Assembly (NCBI RefSeq): GCF_030689305.1
Contig: NZ_JAUYVM010000031.1
Coordinates: 1 to 36,743 of the forward strand
From: Vibrio penaeicida
GTDB taxonomy: Bacteria; Pseudomonadota; Gammaproteobacteria; Enterobacterales; Vibrionaceae
DNA length: 36,743 bases
Direction: 5' to 3'
How positions within the stretch are numbered: position 1 is the first letter of the stretch; each line of letters begins with the position of its first letter. Below are positions 7,884 to 15,972 of the stretch, in pieces. The notes under the pieces were generated by a model, which did not search any database, was not told the origin of the DNA, and was given only the letters and a program-made list of their open reading frames with translations. A program made the translations under genes and the position numbers.

Positions 7884-8434
7884 TTGTCGTCCCTACAATT
7901 TGATTATTAAAAGACTGGCTTTTTTACAGCCCCTAATTATAGGTTTGCATCGAATGTTTTTTTGAACTTATGCGAGAATATTGAGAATAACGTCAAAAAA
8001 TATTATTTTATTACAATATTATTGTGAGTTTTATCAACAAAGAAAGGTTAGAATGTTAACTAAAGGTTAATATAACCACTCAAAAGTGAGAGTTGCTTCC
8101 AAGAAAAGGTATTTCTAAGCCATTCCATAAAATGTCTAAGCCTTCCCTAAAAGAAGTGGACATCTAGACGGAATAAAGCCTGTACTCAGCTAATCAGATC
8201 GAGGTGGTTTCCTCAGCATTACCTCCCTTCACCATTCTTCAATAAAAAAGATCGTCAATTCAAACCAGCTTCACTGAAGTACTTATTGACTCATCAATAA
8301 GTTACGCGGTTTTGCGAGTCATTTATAAAATGTGGGCAAGCGATATTGTTGCTCTGATATCAGGTTGTTAGCTTGAAAACAGAACAATCCAGTAATGAGT
8401 ATTGTTTCGCTTTAACTTAAAAGGAATTTTTGAA
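7884..8434. other. Divergent intergenic region with a decayed transposase fragment
   Basis: Promoter region for the nucleotidase (minus) and the secreted protein (plus). No intact gene was found. It holds a perfect inverted repeat, ACTTATTGA (8281-8289) and TCAATAAGT (8294-8302) with a 4-base spacer, which could be an operator, and the short transposase-like relic listed at 8175-8197. Confidence 0.5.
8175..8197 (+). pseudogene. Possible relic of a RAYT 5' end
   Basis: These 23 bases match codons 3-10 of the transposase gene at 3202-3224 with only three differences, all substitutions (the shared blocks are AAAGCC, CTCAG and TAATCAG). The frame translates KACTQLI against KARAQLI. Similarity fades on both sides, so this would be a heavily decayed remnant of a second transposase copy. 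A chance match cannot be excluded. Confidence 0.35.
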
Positions 8435-8986
8435 ATGAATAAATTCGTTAAGCCGATGTCTATCGCCGCTTTGTCCCTGTTTGCATTTTCAGCCCAAGCA
8501 AACTTTGAGCTTCCAGGCTCTGCCTTTTTCCCAACAGAAGTGAATTGCCAGTTCACAAAAGATATCGCCATTGGCCAAGATGCCTACACAAAAGCCATCG
8601 ACACGTCCATATTTTACGTTGGTGGAACTTGGGAAGTATTAGCACCTTTGTATAGACGAAACGATGGTTTGTACAAAGGTGACACGGTATGTAACGCGAA
8701 TGATACGATTGGCATGTTGCTCGATACCTTCAAGGTAGACTTCGTAGCAGACCAAAACATGTCTGCGTTTGCAGAGCAATACAATCTAAGTTATGTCAGC
8801 GCTAAGAACAAAACCGAAGCGGTCTTTAAATTCAACCCTGAGCCGATTCCAGAGCAACCTTCTTGGCTTCCAGACGATCATGGCTTAGCGCAAGCGCATG
8901 CCGAGGATATGGCGGTAAAAGCCAATACAATCTTAAGCAACAGTAACGTTGAAAAAGTCGCCATTGACATTAAGTGGAACTTTTAG
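8435..8986 (+). CDS. Secreted protein of unknown function
   Basis: A 183-residue protein with a clear signal peptide (MNKFVKPMSIAALSLFAF, then SAQA) and a mature chain beginning NFELPGS. Two cysteines in the mature part (in VNCQF and TVCNAN) could form one disulfide. I do not recognise the family. The C-terminal half has QPSWLPDDHGLAQAHAEDMA followed by a beta-like ending KVAIDIKWNF. AAGGA nine bases upstream fixes the start at 8435 rather than the longer frame from 8402, which would add residues before the signal peptide. A bidirectional terminator follows at 9082-9101. It is probably a single-gene unit. Confidence 0.75.
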   Translation: MNKFVKPMSIAALSLFAFSAQANFELPGSAFFPTEVNCQFTKDIAIGQDAYTKAIDTSIFYVGGTWEVLAPLYRRNDGLYKGDTVCNANDTIGMLLDTFKVDFVADQNMSAFAEQYNLSYVSAKNKTEAVFKFNPEPIPEQPSWLPDDHGLAQAHAEDMAVKANTILSNSNVEKVAIDIKWNF

Positions 8987-9081
8987 TTTTTCGGTCCCAT
9001 TAGCTCTAACTCCAAGTATCGCCCAGATGTTTGGTTCAATGGGAATCAGTAAGGCTATTTCAGCTTAAATCAAACGTTAAA

Positions 9082-9105
9082 GGCGAACCGATTGGTTCGC
9101 CTTTT
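9082..9105. terminator. Bidirectional terminator between convergent genes
   Basis: GGCGAACC (9082-9089) and GGTTCGCC (9094-9101) form a perfect stem with a 4-base loop, followed by TTTTG on the plus strand and TTTAA on the minus strand. The stem is identical to that at 4944-4963. Confidence 0.85.
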
Positions 9106-9129
9106 GTTGTTTTAACCATTCTTCAAAAC

Positions 9130-9498
9130 TCAATTTGGGGAGTGCAGCCCTAACCTATTTCCTTCTGAATCATGGAAGATTGCAAAGTATCCACTGTCGT
9201 CCGCATGGGGTGATTTGGGCATAACGACTTTTCCACCGTTCACCTCTACTCTATCAAGAATACCTTGAAGGTCGTCTCCACCATTCAGGTAGATAGTGAC
9301 ACCCGTCGCCGAAGGTGCGGAACCTTCATCTTTTACGATAACACCAACAACTGCCTGCTCTTCATAAGGTAGTACGCCCATTTCCATGCCTGGCATTTCT
9401 ACTTTTTCAATTTTAACGTCCAAAATAGCTTCATAAAATTCGATGGCGCGTGAAATGTCGGTCGCTGGAATTTCAAATATTGAAACGTAACTGTTCAT
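9130..9498 (-). CDS. VOC (glyoxalase-fold) family protein
   Basis: A 122-residue vicinal oxygen chelate protein, possibly a small metabolite-modifying or resistance enzyme; substrate unknown. It begins MNSYVSIFEIPATDISRAIE, the usual first strand and helix of this family, and ends with GYFAIFHDSEGNRLGLHS, where the Glu and His are candidate metal ligands. The start at 9498 is supported by AAAGGGAGAAAG immediately upstream. An in-frame extension to an ATG at 9624 would add MKKINFRFILTIAILIFG and NTAC, which looks like a signal or lipoprotein leader, giving 164 residues. Both forms may exist. The AraC regulator gene lies just upstream on the same strand, so the two may be cotranscribed. Confidence 0.8.
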   Translation of the reverse strand: MNSYVSIFEIPATDISRAIEFYEAILDVKIEKVEMPGMEMGVLPYEEQAVVGVIVKDEGSAPSATGVTIYLNGGDDLQGILDRVEVNGGKVVMPKSPHADDSGYFAIFHDSEGNRLGLHSPN

Positions 9499-9709
9499 AC
9501 TTTCTCCCTTTTGATTCGTTACAGGTTGGTTATTCAATTCAACTCTATCTTCGCTATAACAAGCAGTGTTACCAAAAATGAGTATTGCGATGGTAAGAAT
9601 AAATCGAAAATTAATTTTCTTCATGCTGCCCACATCTAAGAGTAGAAACGATGAAGGCAACATTAAACGGGTGATGGGAAGAAAAATTGTAAAAATACGA
9701 CAAATTGAT

Positions 9710-10525
9710 TCATTTATAGAATTGTGAAGATAGCGCCAGGTTTTCATGACCTAAAAACTCTTTTGGAGTAACGCCAGTGAACTCTTTGAAATCCTTAATA
9801 AAGTGCGCCTGATCGTAATAATCGTTTTTATAGGCAATATGAGTAAGGCTTTCACCTTCTTCATTGAGCAACATTTTTAAGGCGCTCTGCAATCGAATCA
9901 ATTTACTAAGCTGCTTTGGGCTAACACCGACCTGTTTAACAAACGCTCTCTCTAATTGCCTTCTTTTTGATGGCTCTGTTTTCAGAATCTCACTAATCGA
10001 TGTACTTCCGTTTGTTGATAAAAGCGTGTCTATTGTGGACGTAACAATGTTGTCGACCACCAGCCGATCACTGAGTTTGTTCAGAAGAAAGGATTCGACT
10101 ATCTCAATTCTATCTTTTGTATCCGTTGCTTGGATGATCTGCTCTTCCAGCTTTTTTGCTGATTCTTTGTCAAACAACATATCTATTGGCGTTTCTTTGT
10201 TTGCCAATGTGCTGATCGGTGTACTCACAAAATTAGCGAAACCGTAAGGATAAAAGCTAATTGCAAATGAGTTTACATATCCTGTGGGTTCGACAAAAAA
10301 AGGCGTTGTGATCTGCCCTAGCACCATAGAGCGCGGCTGTATAATGAAATCATCTTCCGATGTATATCGCTTGATATCGTCCCCGAGTATGAACGCCATT
10401 TCTATTGCGCCATCAGGAACGATTCGCTGTCTTTGCTTGTCTGCTGTTGCAGGAACTTCCAAGGTCCAATAACGGCTAACGATCGACTCTAAATCTTGAT
10501 GGGGCTGAAAAGTTTGATAGTCCAT
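9710..10525 (-). CDS. AraC-family regulator with DUF6597-like sensor
   Basis: A 271-residue transcription factor. The C-terminal 90 residues form the double helix-turn-helix of the AraC/XylS family, with the second half visible as LTHIAYKNDYYDQAHFIKDFKEFTG followed by TPKEFLGH. The N-terminal part, with YWTLEVPA, RIVPDGAIEMAFILG and YPYGFANF, resembles the DUF6597 sensor found in many AraC proteins. It precedes the VOC gene on the same strand and is a good candidate for its regulator. The start at 10525 follows AAGGAATAACTCATC, a usable ribosome site. Confidence 0.85.
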   Translation of the reverse strand: MDYQTFQPHQDLESIVSRYWTLEVPATADKQRQRIVPDGAIEMAFILGDDIKRYTSEDDFIIQPRSMVLGQITTPFFVEPTGYVNSFAISFYPYGFANFVSTPISTLANKETPIDMLFDKESAKKLEEQIIQATDTKDRIEIVESFLLNKLSDRLVVDNIVTSTIDTLLSTNGSTSISEILKTEPSKRRQLERAFVKQVGVSPKQLSKLIRLQSALKMLLNEEGESLTHIAYKNDYYDQAHFIKDFKEFTGVTPKEFLGHENLALSSQFYK

Positions 10526-10784
10526 GATGAGTTATTCCTTTTATCAGCTTCGGAGGTGCCGGTTGGGGTTGCATTAAAAAGATAGACATGCGTTTGATTA
10601 CCTATCTAAACAATGCCACAAAGCTACGATTCAATTTCAGCTTTTTCAATTTATATGATTGAAAATCACATACTTATCAATTGCGTATTTTTCCGAGTAG
10701 GCTCTAGCTAATTATAAGTGGAGTTTATTAAAGAGTATTCATTACTGTAAATTACAGCTCTCACTATTCAACGGTAAGGACAAA

Positions 10785-11309
10785 ATGGCAAAGTTTTTGT
10801 TGAAAGGCTTGTTGCTTGTTTTAACCATATTACCCATTTTAGCTATTGCGGAGTCTGTTGATTTGTTTAAGAAAAGAATTGTGCACTTATGCCCAGAAAT
10901 CAATGGTCGATTGATGGATGGGGATAAACCTCTTAGCGGTATCACTATCCAGAGAGGCGTTGCCTATGGTGAGCTTTATGAAGATGAAGTCATCACAGAT
11001 GAAGATGGGTATTTTTCATTTCCTTTGCATGAATACGAGACAAGAAAGCCGCTCATTCCAATTGCTGAAACTAGAGTGGTCAGGTACTTATCAGCCAGAA
11101 TCAATGACAAAGACGTGAAGATACTTTATTCGCCAATAAGCACTTTGAATCCAGTTGAAAGTATCACCCGTTCACTATCAAACGTGGTATGCGATATTAG
11201 AACCGATCTGGGCGTTTTTTCATTTAGTTATGACAATGGTGGGACGATATCTCAGGATTTATACAGTATTTGTCATCTTGAACACCTTGAATATAAGGGG
11301 AAACACTAA
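10785..11309 (+). CDS. Exported partner protein of lipase, candidate immunity protein
   Basis: A 174-residue protein with a signal peptide (MAKFLLKGLLLVLTILPILA, then IAES) and a periplasmic body. CPEINGRLMDGDKPLSG and ITDEDGYFSFPLHE form the repeated beta-strand pattern of transthyretin or carboxypeptidase-regulatory-like domains, as I recall for DUF6795. Four mature cysteines could form two disulfides. Its stop overlaps the lipase start by one base (TAATG), so translation is coupled. Periplasmic location next to a leaderless phospholipase-like enzyme is what a type VI lipase immunity protein would need; this role is inferred. A chaperone role is the alternative. AAGGAC precedes the ATG. Confidence 0.72.
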   Translation: MAKFLLKGLLLVLTILPILAIAESVDLFKKRIVHLCPEINGRLMDGDKPLSGITIQRGVAYGELYEDEVITDEDGYFSFPLHEYETRKPLIPIAETRVVRYLSARINDKDVKILYSPISTLNPVESITRSLSNVVCDIRTDLGVFSFSYDNGGTISQDLYSICHLEHLEYKGKH

Positions 11310-12451
11310 TGACACCTCTATCACCTAAATGTGCACTAGACTTTGCAAGTAGCGCATATGATATTGAATTTACCACTCACCTATTCACCCCTACTAGCAG
11401 GTTAGAGAAAGATTTCAACTTCAATGGGGAACGCTTGGCTTTGCAGGCTAAAACTGGTGGAGGTATCAAAAGTCGTGTCTCAAATTTCGTCTTAGCTGCA
11501 GAAGGTAAAAGCAAGAAAAAGCATGACTCTAGTCTAGTTTTAGCATTTCGCGGCACCAATTTTGATTACGCTGCCGACATAATGTCAGATGCTAACGCTG
11601 CACTTAAAGGTAGCCCAAATGGCGCTATTGCTCATGCTGGTTTTGTAAATGTTTTCAATAGTATGAAAAACCAGCTAGCAAACTATATGTCTCAGTCTAT
11701 TGGGAAAACAAAAGTTATTCATTGCGTCGGCCATAGCTTAGGAGGAGCGGTCGCTTCAGTTTGTGCCGATTGGTTGCGCGCTCACTATAAAGTTCAAGTA
11801 TTTCTGTATACATTTGGCGCTCCAAGAGTAGGTATGAAAAGCTATGCTACCAAGTCTACTCACTCGAATGTGAAAATCTTCCGATGCACAAATGGGGCAG
11901 ACCCAGTTCCCATGGTACCTTTATGGCCATTTTCTCACGCGCCCGTCGACAAACCAGAGTTTAGGCTCGATTCATCAAGCGGCGTAAACTTTGAATCCCA
12001 TAAACTACTATCCGGGGTTGGTTATGTTAAAAACCTTCGTTCTGACAGTTGGGGTCATTTAAATCGCGCAGCAATTGCCAACCTAAATCGCCCTGTGCGT
12101 ATGAAGTTTCACAATCGTCACCAGGTCACCTTCAGTCAACGCTGGTCAGATAAGATCGCATCAGCAATAATTACACTGTTGAAAGATGCTGGATACGGAG
12201 CATTAGTAACCGGACAAGGGATAATTGTTGCGAGTTTAACCTATTACGACCTACTCGCTAGAGCAATGGAAAAAGTCGCCAAGTCCTCACAAAAACTTGC
12301 TGAGCAGACTAAAGGGCTGTTAGGTCACATGCTTGTGTTTGCTGGAAAAGTAGTGAAAGAGGTAACCGATCTTTCTTATAAGTTTATTAAGTGGGTATTT
12401 GAAGTAACCGTTGCTAGGTTATATCGAGCAGTAAGACAAGCAATAGCCTAG
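11309..12451 (+). CDS. Class 3 lipase, possible antibacterial effector
   Basis: A 380-residue alpha/beta hydrolase of the Lipase_3 family with no signal peptide. FRGT (80-83) gives the oxyanion site and GHSLGG (141-146) the nucleophile Ser143. NGADPVP supplies Asp198, and His250 in DSWGHLN is the likely third member. This spacing is close to that of fungal class 3 lipases. After residue 275 the chain becomes amphipathic and Gly/Ala-rich (GYGALVTGQGIIVASLTYY), suggesting a membrane-interacting tail. The gene overlaps its exported partner by one base and is followed by a strong terminator, making a two-gene module. No Hcp, VgrG or PAAR gene is in the window. Toxin export is an inference; a plain intracellular lipase is possible. 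Confidence 0.85.
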   Translation: MTPLSPKCALDFASSAYDIEFTTHLFTPTSRLEKDFNFNGERLALQAKTGGGIKSRVSNFVLAAEGKSKKKHDSSLVLAFRGTNFDYAADIMSDANAALKGSPNGAIAHAGFVNVFNSMKNQLANYMSQSIGKTKVIHCVGHSLGGAVASVCADWLRAHYKVQVFLYTFGAPRVGMKSYATKSTHSNVKIFRCTNGADPVPMVPLWPFSHAPVDKPEFRLDSSSGVNFESHKLLSGVGYVKNLRSDSWGHLNRAAIANLNRPVRMKFHNRHQVTFSQRWSDKIASAIITLLKDAGYGALVTGQGIIVASLTYYDLLARAMEKVAKSSQKLAEQTKGLLGHMLVFAGKVVKEVTDLSYKFIKWVFEVTVARLYRAVRQAIA

Positions 12452-12522
12452 GCTAAATCGGCTGAGGCTTATAGTTAAACATTTGAAAAGCTTACTCTAA
12501 AATATAAAACTCCAAACAGCAA

Positions 12523-12553
12523 AAAGAGCCTGCAGTTTTACTGCAGGCTCTTT
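12523..12553. terminator. Bidirectional terminator after lipase
   Basis: AAAGAGCCTGCAG (12523-12535) and CTGCAGGCTCTTT (12541-12553) form a perfect 13-bp stem with a 5-base loop, flanked by A-runs and T-runs. It serves the lipase operon on the plus strand and the small gene at 12643-12825 on the minus strand. Confidence 0.88.
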
Positions 12554-12642
12554 GGGTTTACATGTAACACTCTGAATAGGCTTTCTTTATACCTAAACAA
12601 CCTCAAAGTAAACGGTACTGCGAGAATGGTTTGGGTATAAAC

Positions 12643-12825
12643 TTAGTTGATGTTACTGAGCATCTCTATCAATTCAATTTCGGTTTCTGGGATCTTCGCC
12701 AATTCAATAGAGGGAGAGTTTCCTCCTTTGAGCATATAGGCGTTTTGTGTACAGTGATCATAGTGAAACCACTTACCATTCACGCACACGTCGGTGTAAC
12801 ACCGAGGATCATCCTTTAATTTCAT
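12643..12825 (-). CDS. Small Cys/His-containing protein of 60 residues
   Basis: Begins MKLKDDPRCYTDVCVNGKWF and then HYDHC, giving Cys9, Cys14, His21, His24 and Cys25, a spacing that could bind a metal ion; this is inference only. The C-terminus is acidic and helical (PETEIELIEMLSNIN). There is no signal peptide. AAAGGGG lies eight to nine bases before the ATG at 12825, better than the frame start at 12882. I do not recognise a family. It ends near the terminator shared with the lipase gene. Confidence 0.55.
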   Translation of the reverse strand: MKLKDDPRCYTDVCVNGKWFHYDHCTQNAYMLKGGNSPSIELAKIPETEIELIEMLSNIN

Positions 12826-12937
12826 ATAACACCCCTTTAACACTGAATAACAAATACAACCTACCCGTAACATATGAAACACAGCTTGATCTAGATCAAA
12901 CTGAATTGGATTGGCACACTGATTTCATAAATCCGGT

Positions 12938-13402
12938 TTATTGAATGACAAAATGGCTAGCCATAAGCGTTATCGAAACAAGACTTAAACACCCTCTTAT
13001 CGCGTTCCAGCGACCCCATTTTTGAAGATAATGTTGCCATGTTTGATTCAGCTGGGTGCCTGAATCTTTTAACCGATTATTGAGTGGAACATTAAAAAAT
13101 AACGTTATAAGAAAACCGGATATGGCGAGCCCTGCGCCGAACAAAAACAGTAACATTGTTGGTGCTTGTTCTTGGTGCAAGATGATCAGAATGCAAAGAA
13201 TGCTGCTCAAAGGCGAAGAGAAAAATACCGTAAAGAACCCCTTATTCAAAATGACCTCATTGATTCTCACCATAACCTCTGGTGTCTTTCGCTCTTTCAA
13301 TACAGGCATAACCGTGTTGTAGAAAATGAAATAAAGCCCTGCAAGTAGCGATGTTGTAACAAAGGTGACAATTTCCAGCACCATCAACAATGAATCAAAC
13401 AC
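12938..13402 (-). CDS. DUF1772-like (anthrone oxygenase-related) membrane protein
   Basis: An integral membrane protein of 154 residues with about four transmembrane segments (for example VTTSLLAGLYFIFYN, SSILCILIILH, LFLFGAGLAISGFLITLFF and CLSLVSITLMASHF). The motifs MPVLKER, FNVPLNNRLK and WGRWNAIRG match the DUF1772 family, whose fungal relatives act in anthrone oxidation; the bacterial role is unclear. The chosen start is GTG at 13402, six bases after AAGGAG. An upstream ATG at 13492 would require translating an 8-bp tandem repeat, so it is less likely. It diverges from an AraC regulator 138 bases away, its probable controller. Confidence 0.75.
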   Translation of the reverse strand: MFDSLLMVLEIVTFVTTSLLAGLYFIFYNTVMPVLKERKTPEVMVRINEVILNKGFFTVFFSSPLSSILCILIILHQEQAPTMLLFLFGAGLAISGFLITLFFNVPLNNRLKDSGTQLNQTWQHYLQKWGRWNAIRGCLSLVSITLMASHFVIQ

Positions 13403-13420
13403 ACTCTTCTCCTTTTCGTT

Positions 13421-13443
13421 TGGGTAGTTGGGTAGTTGGGTAG
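13421..13443. repeat. 8-bp tandem repeat, three copies
   Basis: TGGGTAGT is repeated, the last copy ending TGGGTAG followed by A. The repeat lies just upstream of the DUF1772-like gene in the region shared with the divergent AraC gene, so copy number changes would alter promoter spacing. Confidence 0.75.
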
Positions 13444-13539
13444 ATAGCCAAGCTATTGAATCAGTAATTGTGTATTTAATAGAAATGGGCAATCATTTGA
13501 TTTGCATAAAGTTCGCAATTCTTTGCAGGAAGTACAAAA

Positions 13540-14508
13540 ATGCCTAACAGCAATCTAAGCGCTCAAGATCGTCTGCGGAACAAAATCACCCATCAATCAG
13601 AGAATGTATCCCCACTTGCCTACCTAACGATGAGAAGCGTCTTTTATACGCACTCTCTGTTAGAAGAGCCCTGGGGTATTGCTATGCCTAGCATTCCTTC
13701 CAGCTGCATGTTTCATCTCATTACGAGCGGTACGGCTACCTTAAATATTGGTGAGGAAAGCATAGTGCTGCAAGAAGGGGATTTTATCCTCCTACCCAAA
13801 GGAAACGGGCATAGTTTTGTGGATAGGAAAGGGTCTGAGGAAGTCAATCTTTTAGATTTAGAGATAAAGAAGATAGGGAATCATCACGAGCAACTGATTA
13901 TTCAAGGCTCTGGTCCCAAAACTCAAGCATTGTGCGGTACGGTTGTATTCGACAGCGAGCTTGCTCATTCGATTACCAAATCGATGCCTGATTTCGTTTT
14001 CATTGGTTCTGATTCAAACCTCTACTCCACCCTTTCCCAAACCGTATCTTTGATTCAGCAAGAGCTCGCCCACGAAGAGTTTGCATCCAGTATCGTCATC
14101 ACCAAATTGGCTGACATCTTGATTCTTCAGAGTATCCGATCTTGGATTTCAGAACTTCCTGCAAATGACCAGTCTTGGATCAACGCTCACTCAGACAAAC
14201 ACTTAGCAAAGGTAATGGCAACCATTCACCACTCCCCAGCTTCAAACCTTGATGTTAATACACTTGCCAAGATTGCTGGGATGTCTCGGACCGCTTTTAT
14301 TGATCATTTCAAACAAGTAGTAGGTTCAACCCCCAAAAAGTACGTCACTGATTGGAGATTGAATCTCGCCAAAGATAAGCTCACCAAAGGGAGTGAATCC
14401 ATAATAAGTATTGCGATGAGCGTTGGTTATCAATCTGAAGCTGCTTTTAGTCGTGCGTACAAAGCGACATTTGGTTTTCCCCCTTCCCAAACTAAGAAAT
14501 ATAGTTAA
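13540..14508 (+). CDS. AraC-family regulator with cupin sensor
   Basis: A 322-residue transcription factor. The N-terminal half is a cupin-like AraC-binding domain (the Cupin_6 type), with GTATLNIGEESIVLQEGDF and LLPKGNGHSF. The C-terminal 100 residues are the AraC DNA-binding domain: first helix-turn-helix LDVNTLAKIAGMSRTAFIDH, second SIAMSVGYQSEAAFSRAYKA, ending FGFPPSQTKKYS. AGGAAG precedes the ATG. It diverges from the DUF1772-like membrane protein gene, an arrangement common for AraC regulators of oxidoreductase or membrane protein genes, so control of that gene is likely. No terminator with a U-tract follows before the fucosidase. Confidence 0.88.
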   Translation: MPNSNLSAQDRLRNKITHQSENVSPLAYLTMRSVFYTHSLLEEPWGIAMPSIPSSCMFHLITSGTATLNIGEESIVLQEGDFILLPKGNGHSFVDRKGSEEVNLLDLEIKKIGNHHEQLIIQGSGPKTQALCGTVVFDSELAHSITKSMPDFVFIGSDSNLYSTLSQTVSLIQQELAHEEFASSIVITKLADILILQSIRSWISELPANDQSWINAHSDKHLAKVMATIHHSPASNLDVNTLAKIAGMSRTAFIDHFKQVVGSTPKKYVTDWRLNLAKDKLTKGSESIISIAMSVGYQSEAAFSRAYKATFGFPPSQTKKYS

Positions 14509-14665
14509 CGACTTAAGCATGAATACTAAAAAGGAAATCTAATTTTTTTGAACTCGGATTTCCCTCATATCAGTTTTGATAAATACTTTGGACATATCTG
14601 ACATTTATTTCTGTTTATCCCTTCCCTAAATTCCCCTTACATTCATGAAATATATAGGGAAAGAG

Positions 14666-15907
14666 ATGCAAAACAACTTACCAACCCAAAGACAACTGGA
14701 ATTCCAAAGTTGGGAGATGGGTATTTTTGTTCATTTTGGTATTCGAACGTTTAATGAAGGAGTGGCAGATTTTAGTCAAGATATCATGTCCCCTTCTTCC
14801 TTTAACCCAACTCAACTTGATTGTAACCAGTGGGCTAAAGTAGCCTCGGACTCTGGCGCTAACTATATGGTTTTCGTGGCCAAGCACCATGATGGGTTTG
14901 CCAATTGGCCCAGCCAATACACCGACTATTCTGTGGCCTCCTCATCTTGGCAAAGCGGTAAAGGGGATGTTGTTCAGCAATATGTGGATGCTTGCAGGGC
15001 TTATGATTTAAGAGTGGGGCTTTATTACTCTCCAGCGGATATAAACTGCCCTATCTATGAAGACGAAAAAGCGTATGACGACTATTTTATCGACCAAGTG
15101 ACTGAACTGCTAGACGGGCGTTACGGTGATATTGATATGTTGTGGTTTGATGGATGTGGGTCAGAAAATCACACTTATGATTGGACCCGAATAGTGAAAG
15201 CCATTAGAGAAATGCAGCCTAATATCTTACTTTTCAATATGGGAGATCCGGATTATCGGTGGGTTGGAAATGAATCGGGCATAGCCCCAAGCCCATGCTT
15301 TAATACTATCAGCGAGCTCGACTTTTCAATTAAAACCCAAAAACGCATAAAAGTATCTGAAGATGGTGTTTGGCTACCCGCAGAATGTGACTTCATGATG
15401 CGCGACAATACGTGGTTTTACAGTGAAAACACGAGCCAAACTGTTAAGCAACCCGATGAATTAGTGGGAATTTATCATTATTCCGTAGGTCGCGGTACTA
15501 ATATGCTTCTTAATATAGGCCCCGACCGCAAAGGGCTGTTTCCCAATGAAGAGGTCGACAGTTTAAACATATTCGCTCAAAAGATTCAGCGAAAATTCTC
15601 CAACCCTATTGCTTCCATTATCAATTTTAGCCAAGCCAACGATGTATGGGAGTCTCGATTGCCAGAATCTCAACTCATTGATTGTTTGGTATTGCAAGAG
15701 GAGACGGAGTTAGGCGAGGCAGTCGAAAGCTTTCGAATATTAATCACGCCATACACTGGCGGGAACGCTATTGTCGTTTATCAAGGTACATCCATTGGTC
15801 ATAAAGCGATAGCTCGCTTTCCTACCGTGAGAACCGCAGAAATAAGGGTAGAAATTACGAGTGCTCGTCAGAATGTTCAATTAAAGACAATAAACGTATT
15901 TAAGTAA
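14666..15907 (+). CDS. GH29 alpha-L-fucosidase, cytoplasmic
   Basis: A 413-residue glycoside hydrolase of family 29 that releases L-fucose from fucosides by a retaining mechanism. FVHFG (21-25), AKHHDGF (72-78) and GLYYS (118-122) line the sugar site. Asp162 in MLWFDG is the expected nucleophile. A compact C-terminal beta-domain follows after about residue 310. There is no signal peptide, so it should act on imported oligosaccharides in the cytoplasm. AGGGA five bases before ATG 14666 supports this start over the ATG at 14645. The convergent AraC regulator and the solute-binding protein beyond it probably belong to the same use pathway. Confidence 0.9.
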   Translation: MQNNLPTQRQLEFQSWEMGIFVHFGIRTFNEGVADFSQDIMSPSSFNPTQLDCNQWAKVASDSGANYMVFVAKHHDGFANWPSQYTDYSVASSSWQSGKGDVVQQYVDACRAYDLRVGLYYSPADINCPIYEDEKAYDDYFIDQVTELLDGRYGDIDMLWFDGCGSENHTYDWTRIVKAIREMQPNILLFNMGDPDYRWVGNESGIAPSPCFNTISELDFSIKTQKRIKVSEDGVWLPAECDFMMRDNTWFYSENTSQTVKQPDELVGIYHYSVGRGTNMLLNIGPDRKGLFPNEEVDSLNIFAQKIQRKFSNPIASIINFSQANDVWESRLPESQLIDCLVLQEETELGEAVESFRILITPYTGGNAIVVYQGTSIGHKAIARFPTVRTAEIRVEITSARQNVQLKTINVFK

Positions 15908-15940
15908 CTTAACTGACCATAACCTTATACAGTTACTCTG

Positions 15941-15972
15941 TTGTTCTGTTGTTCTGTTGTTCTGTTGTTCTG
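15941..15972. repeat. 8-bp tandem repeat, four copies
   Basis: TTGTTCTG occurs four times in exact succession (15941-15972), preceded by a partial CTCTG. It fills most of the gap between the fucosidase and the convergent AraC gene and touches the AraC stop codon at 15973-15975, so slippage here could change the regulator's 3' end. Confidence 0.85.

Noticed and set aside
9864..10247. Plus-strand frame of 127 codons opposite the AraC gene
   Set aside because: Antisense to an AraC gene with clear helix-turn-helix motifs; no ribosome site.
13403..13492. N-terminal extension of the DUF1772-like protein to ATG 13492
   Set aside because: It would read through an 8-bp tandem repeat and precede AAGGAG-GTG, which gives a well-spaced start at 13402.
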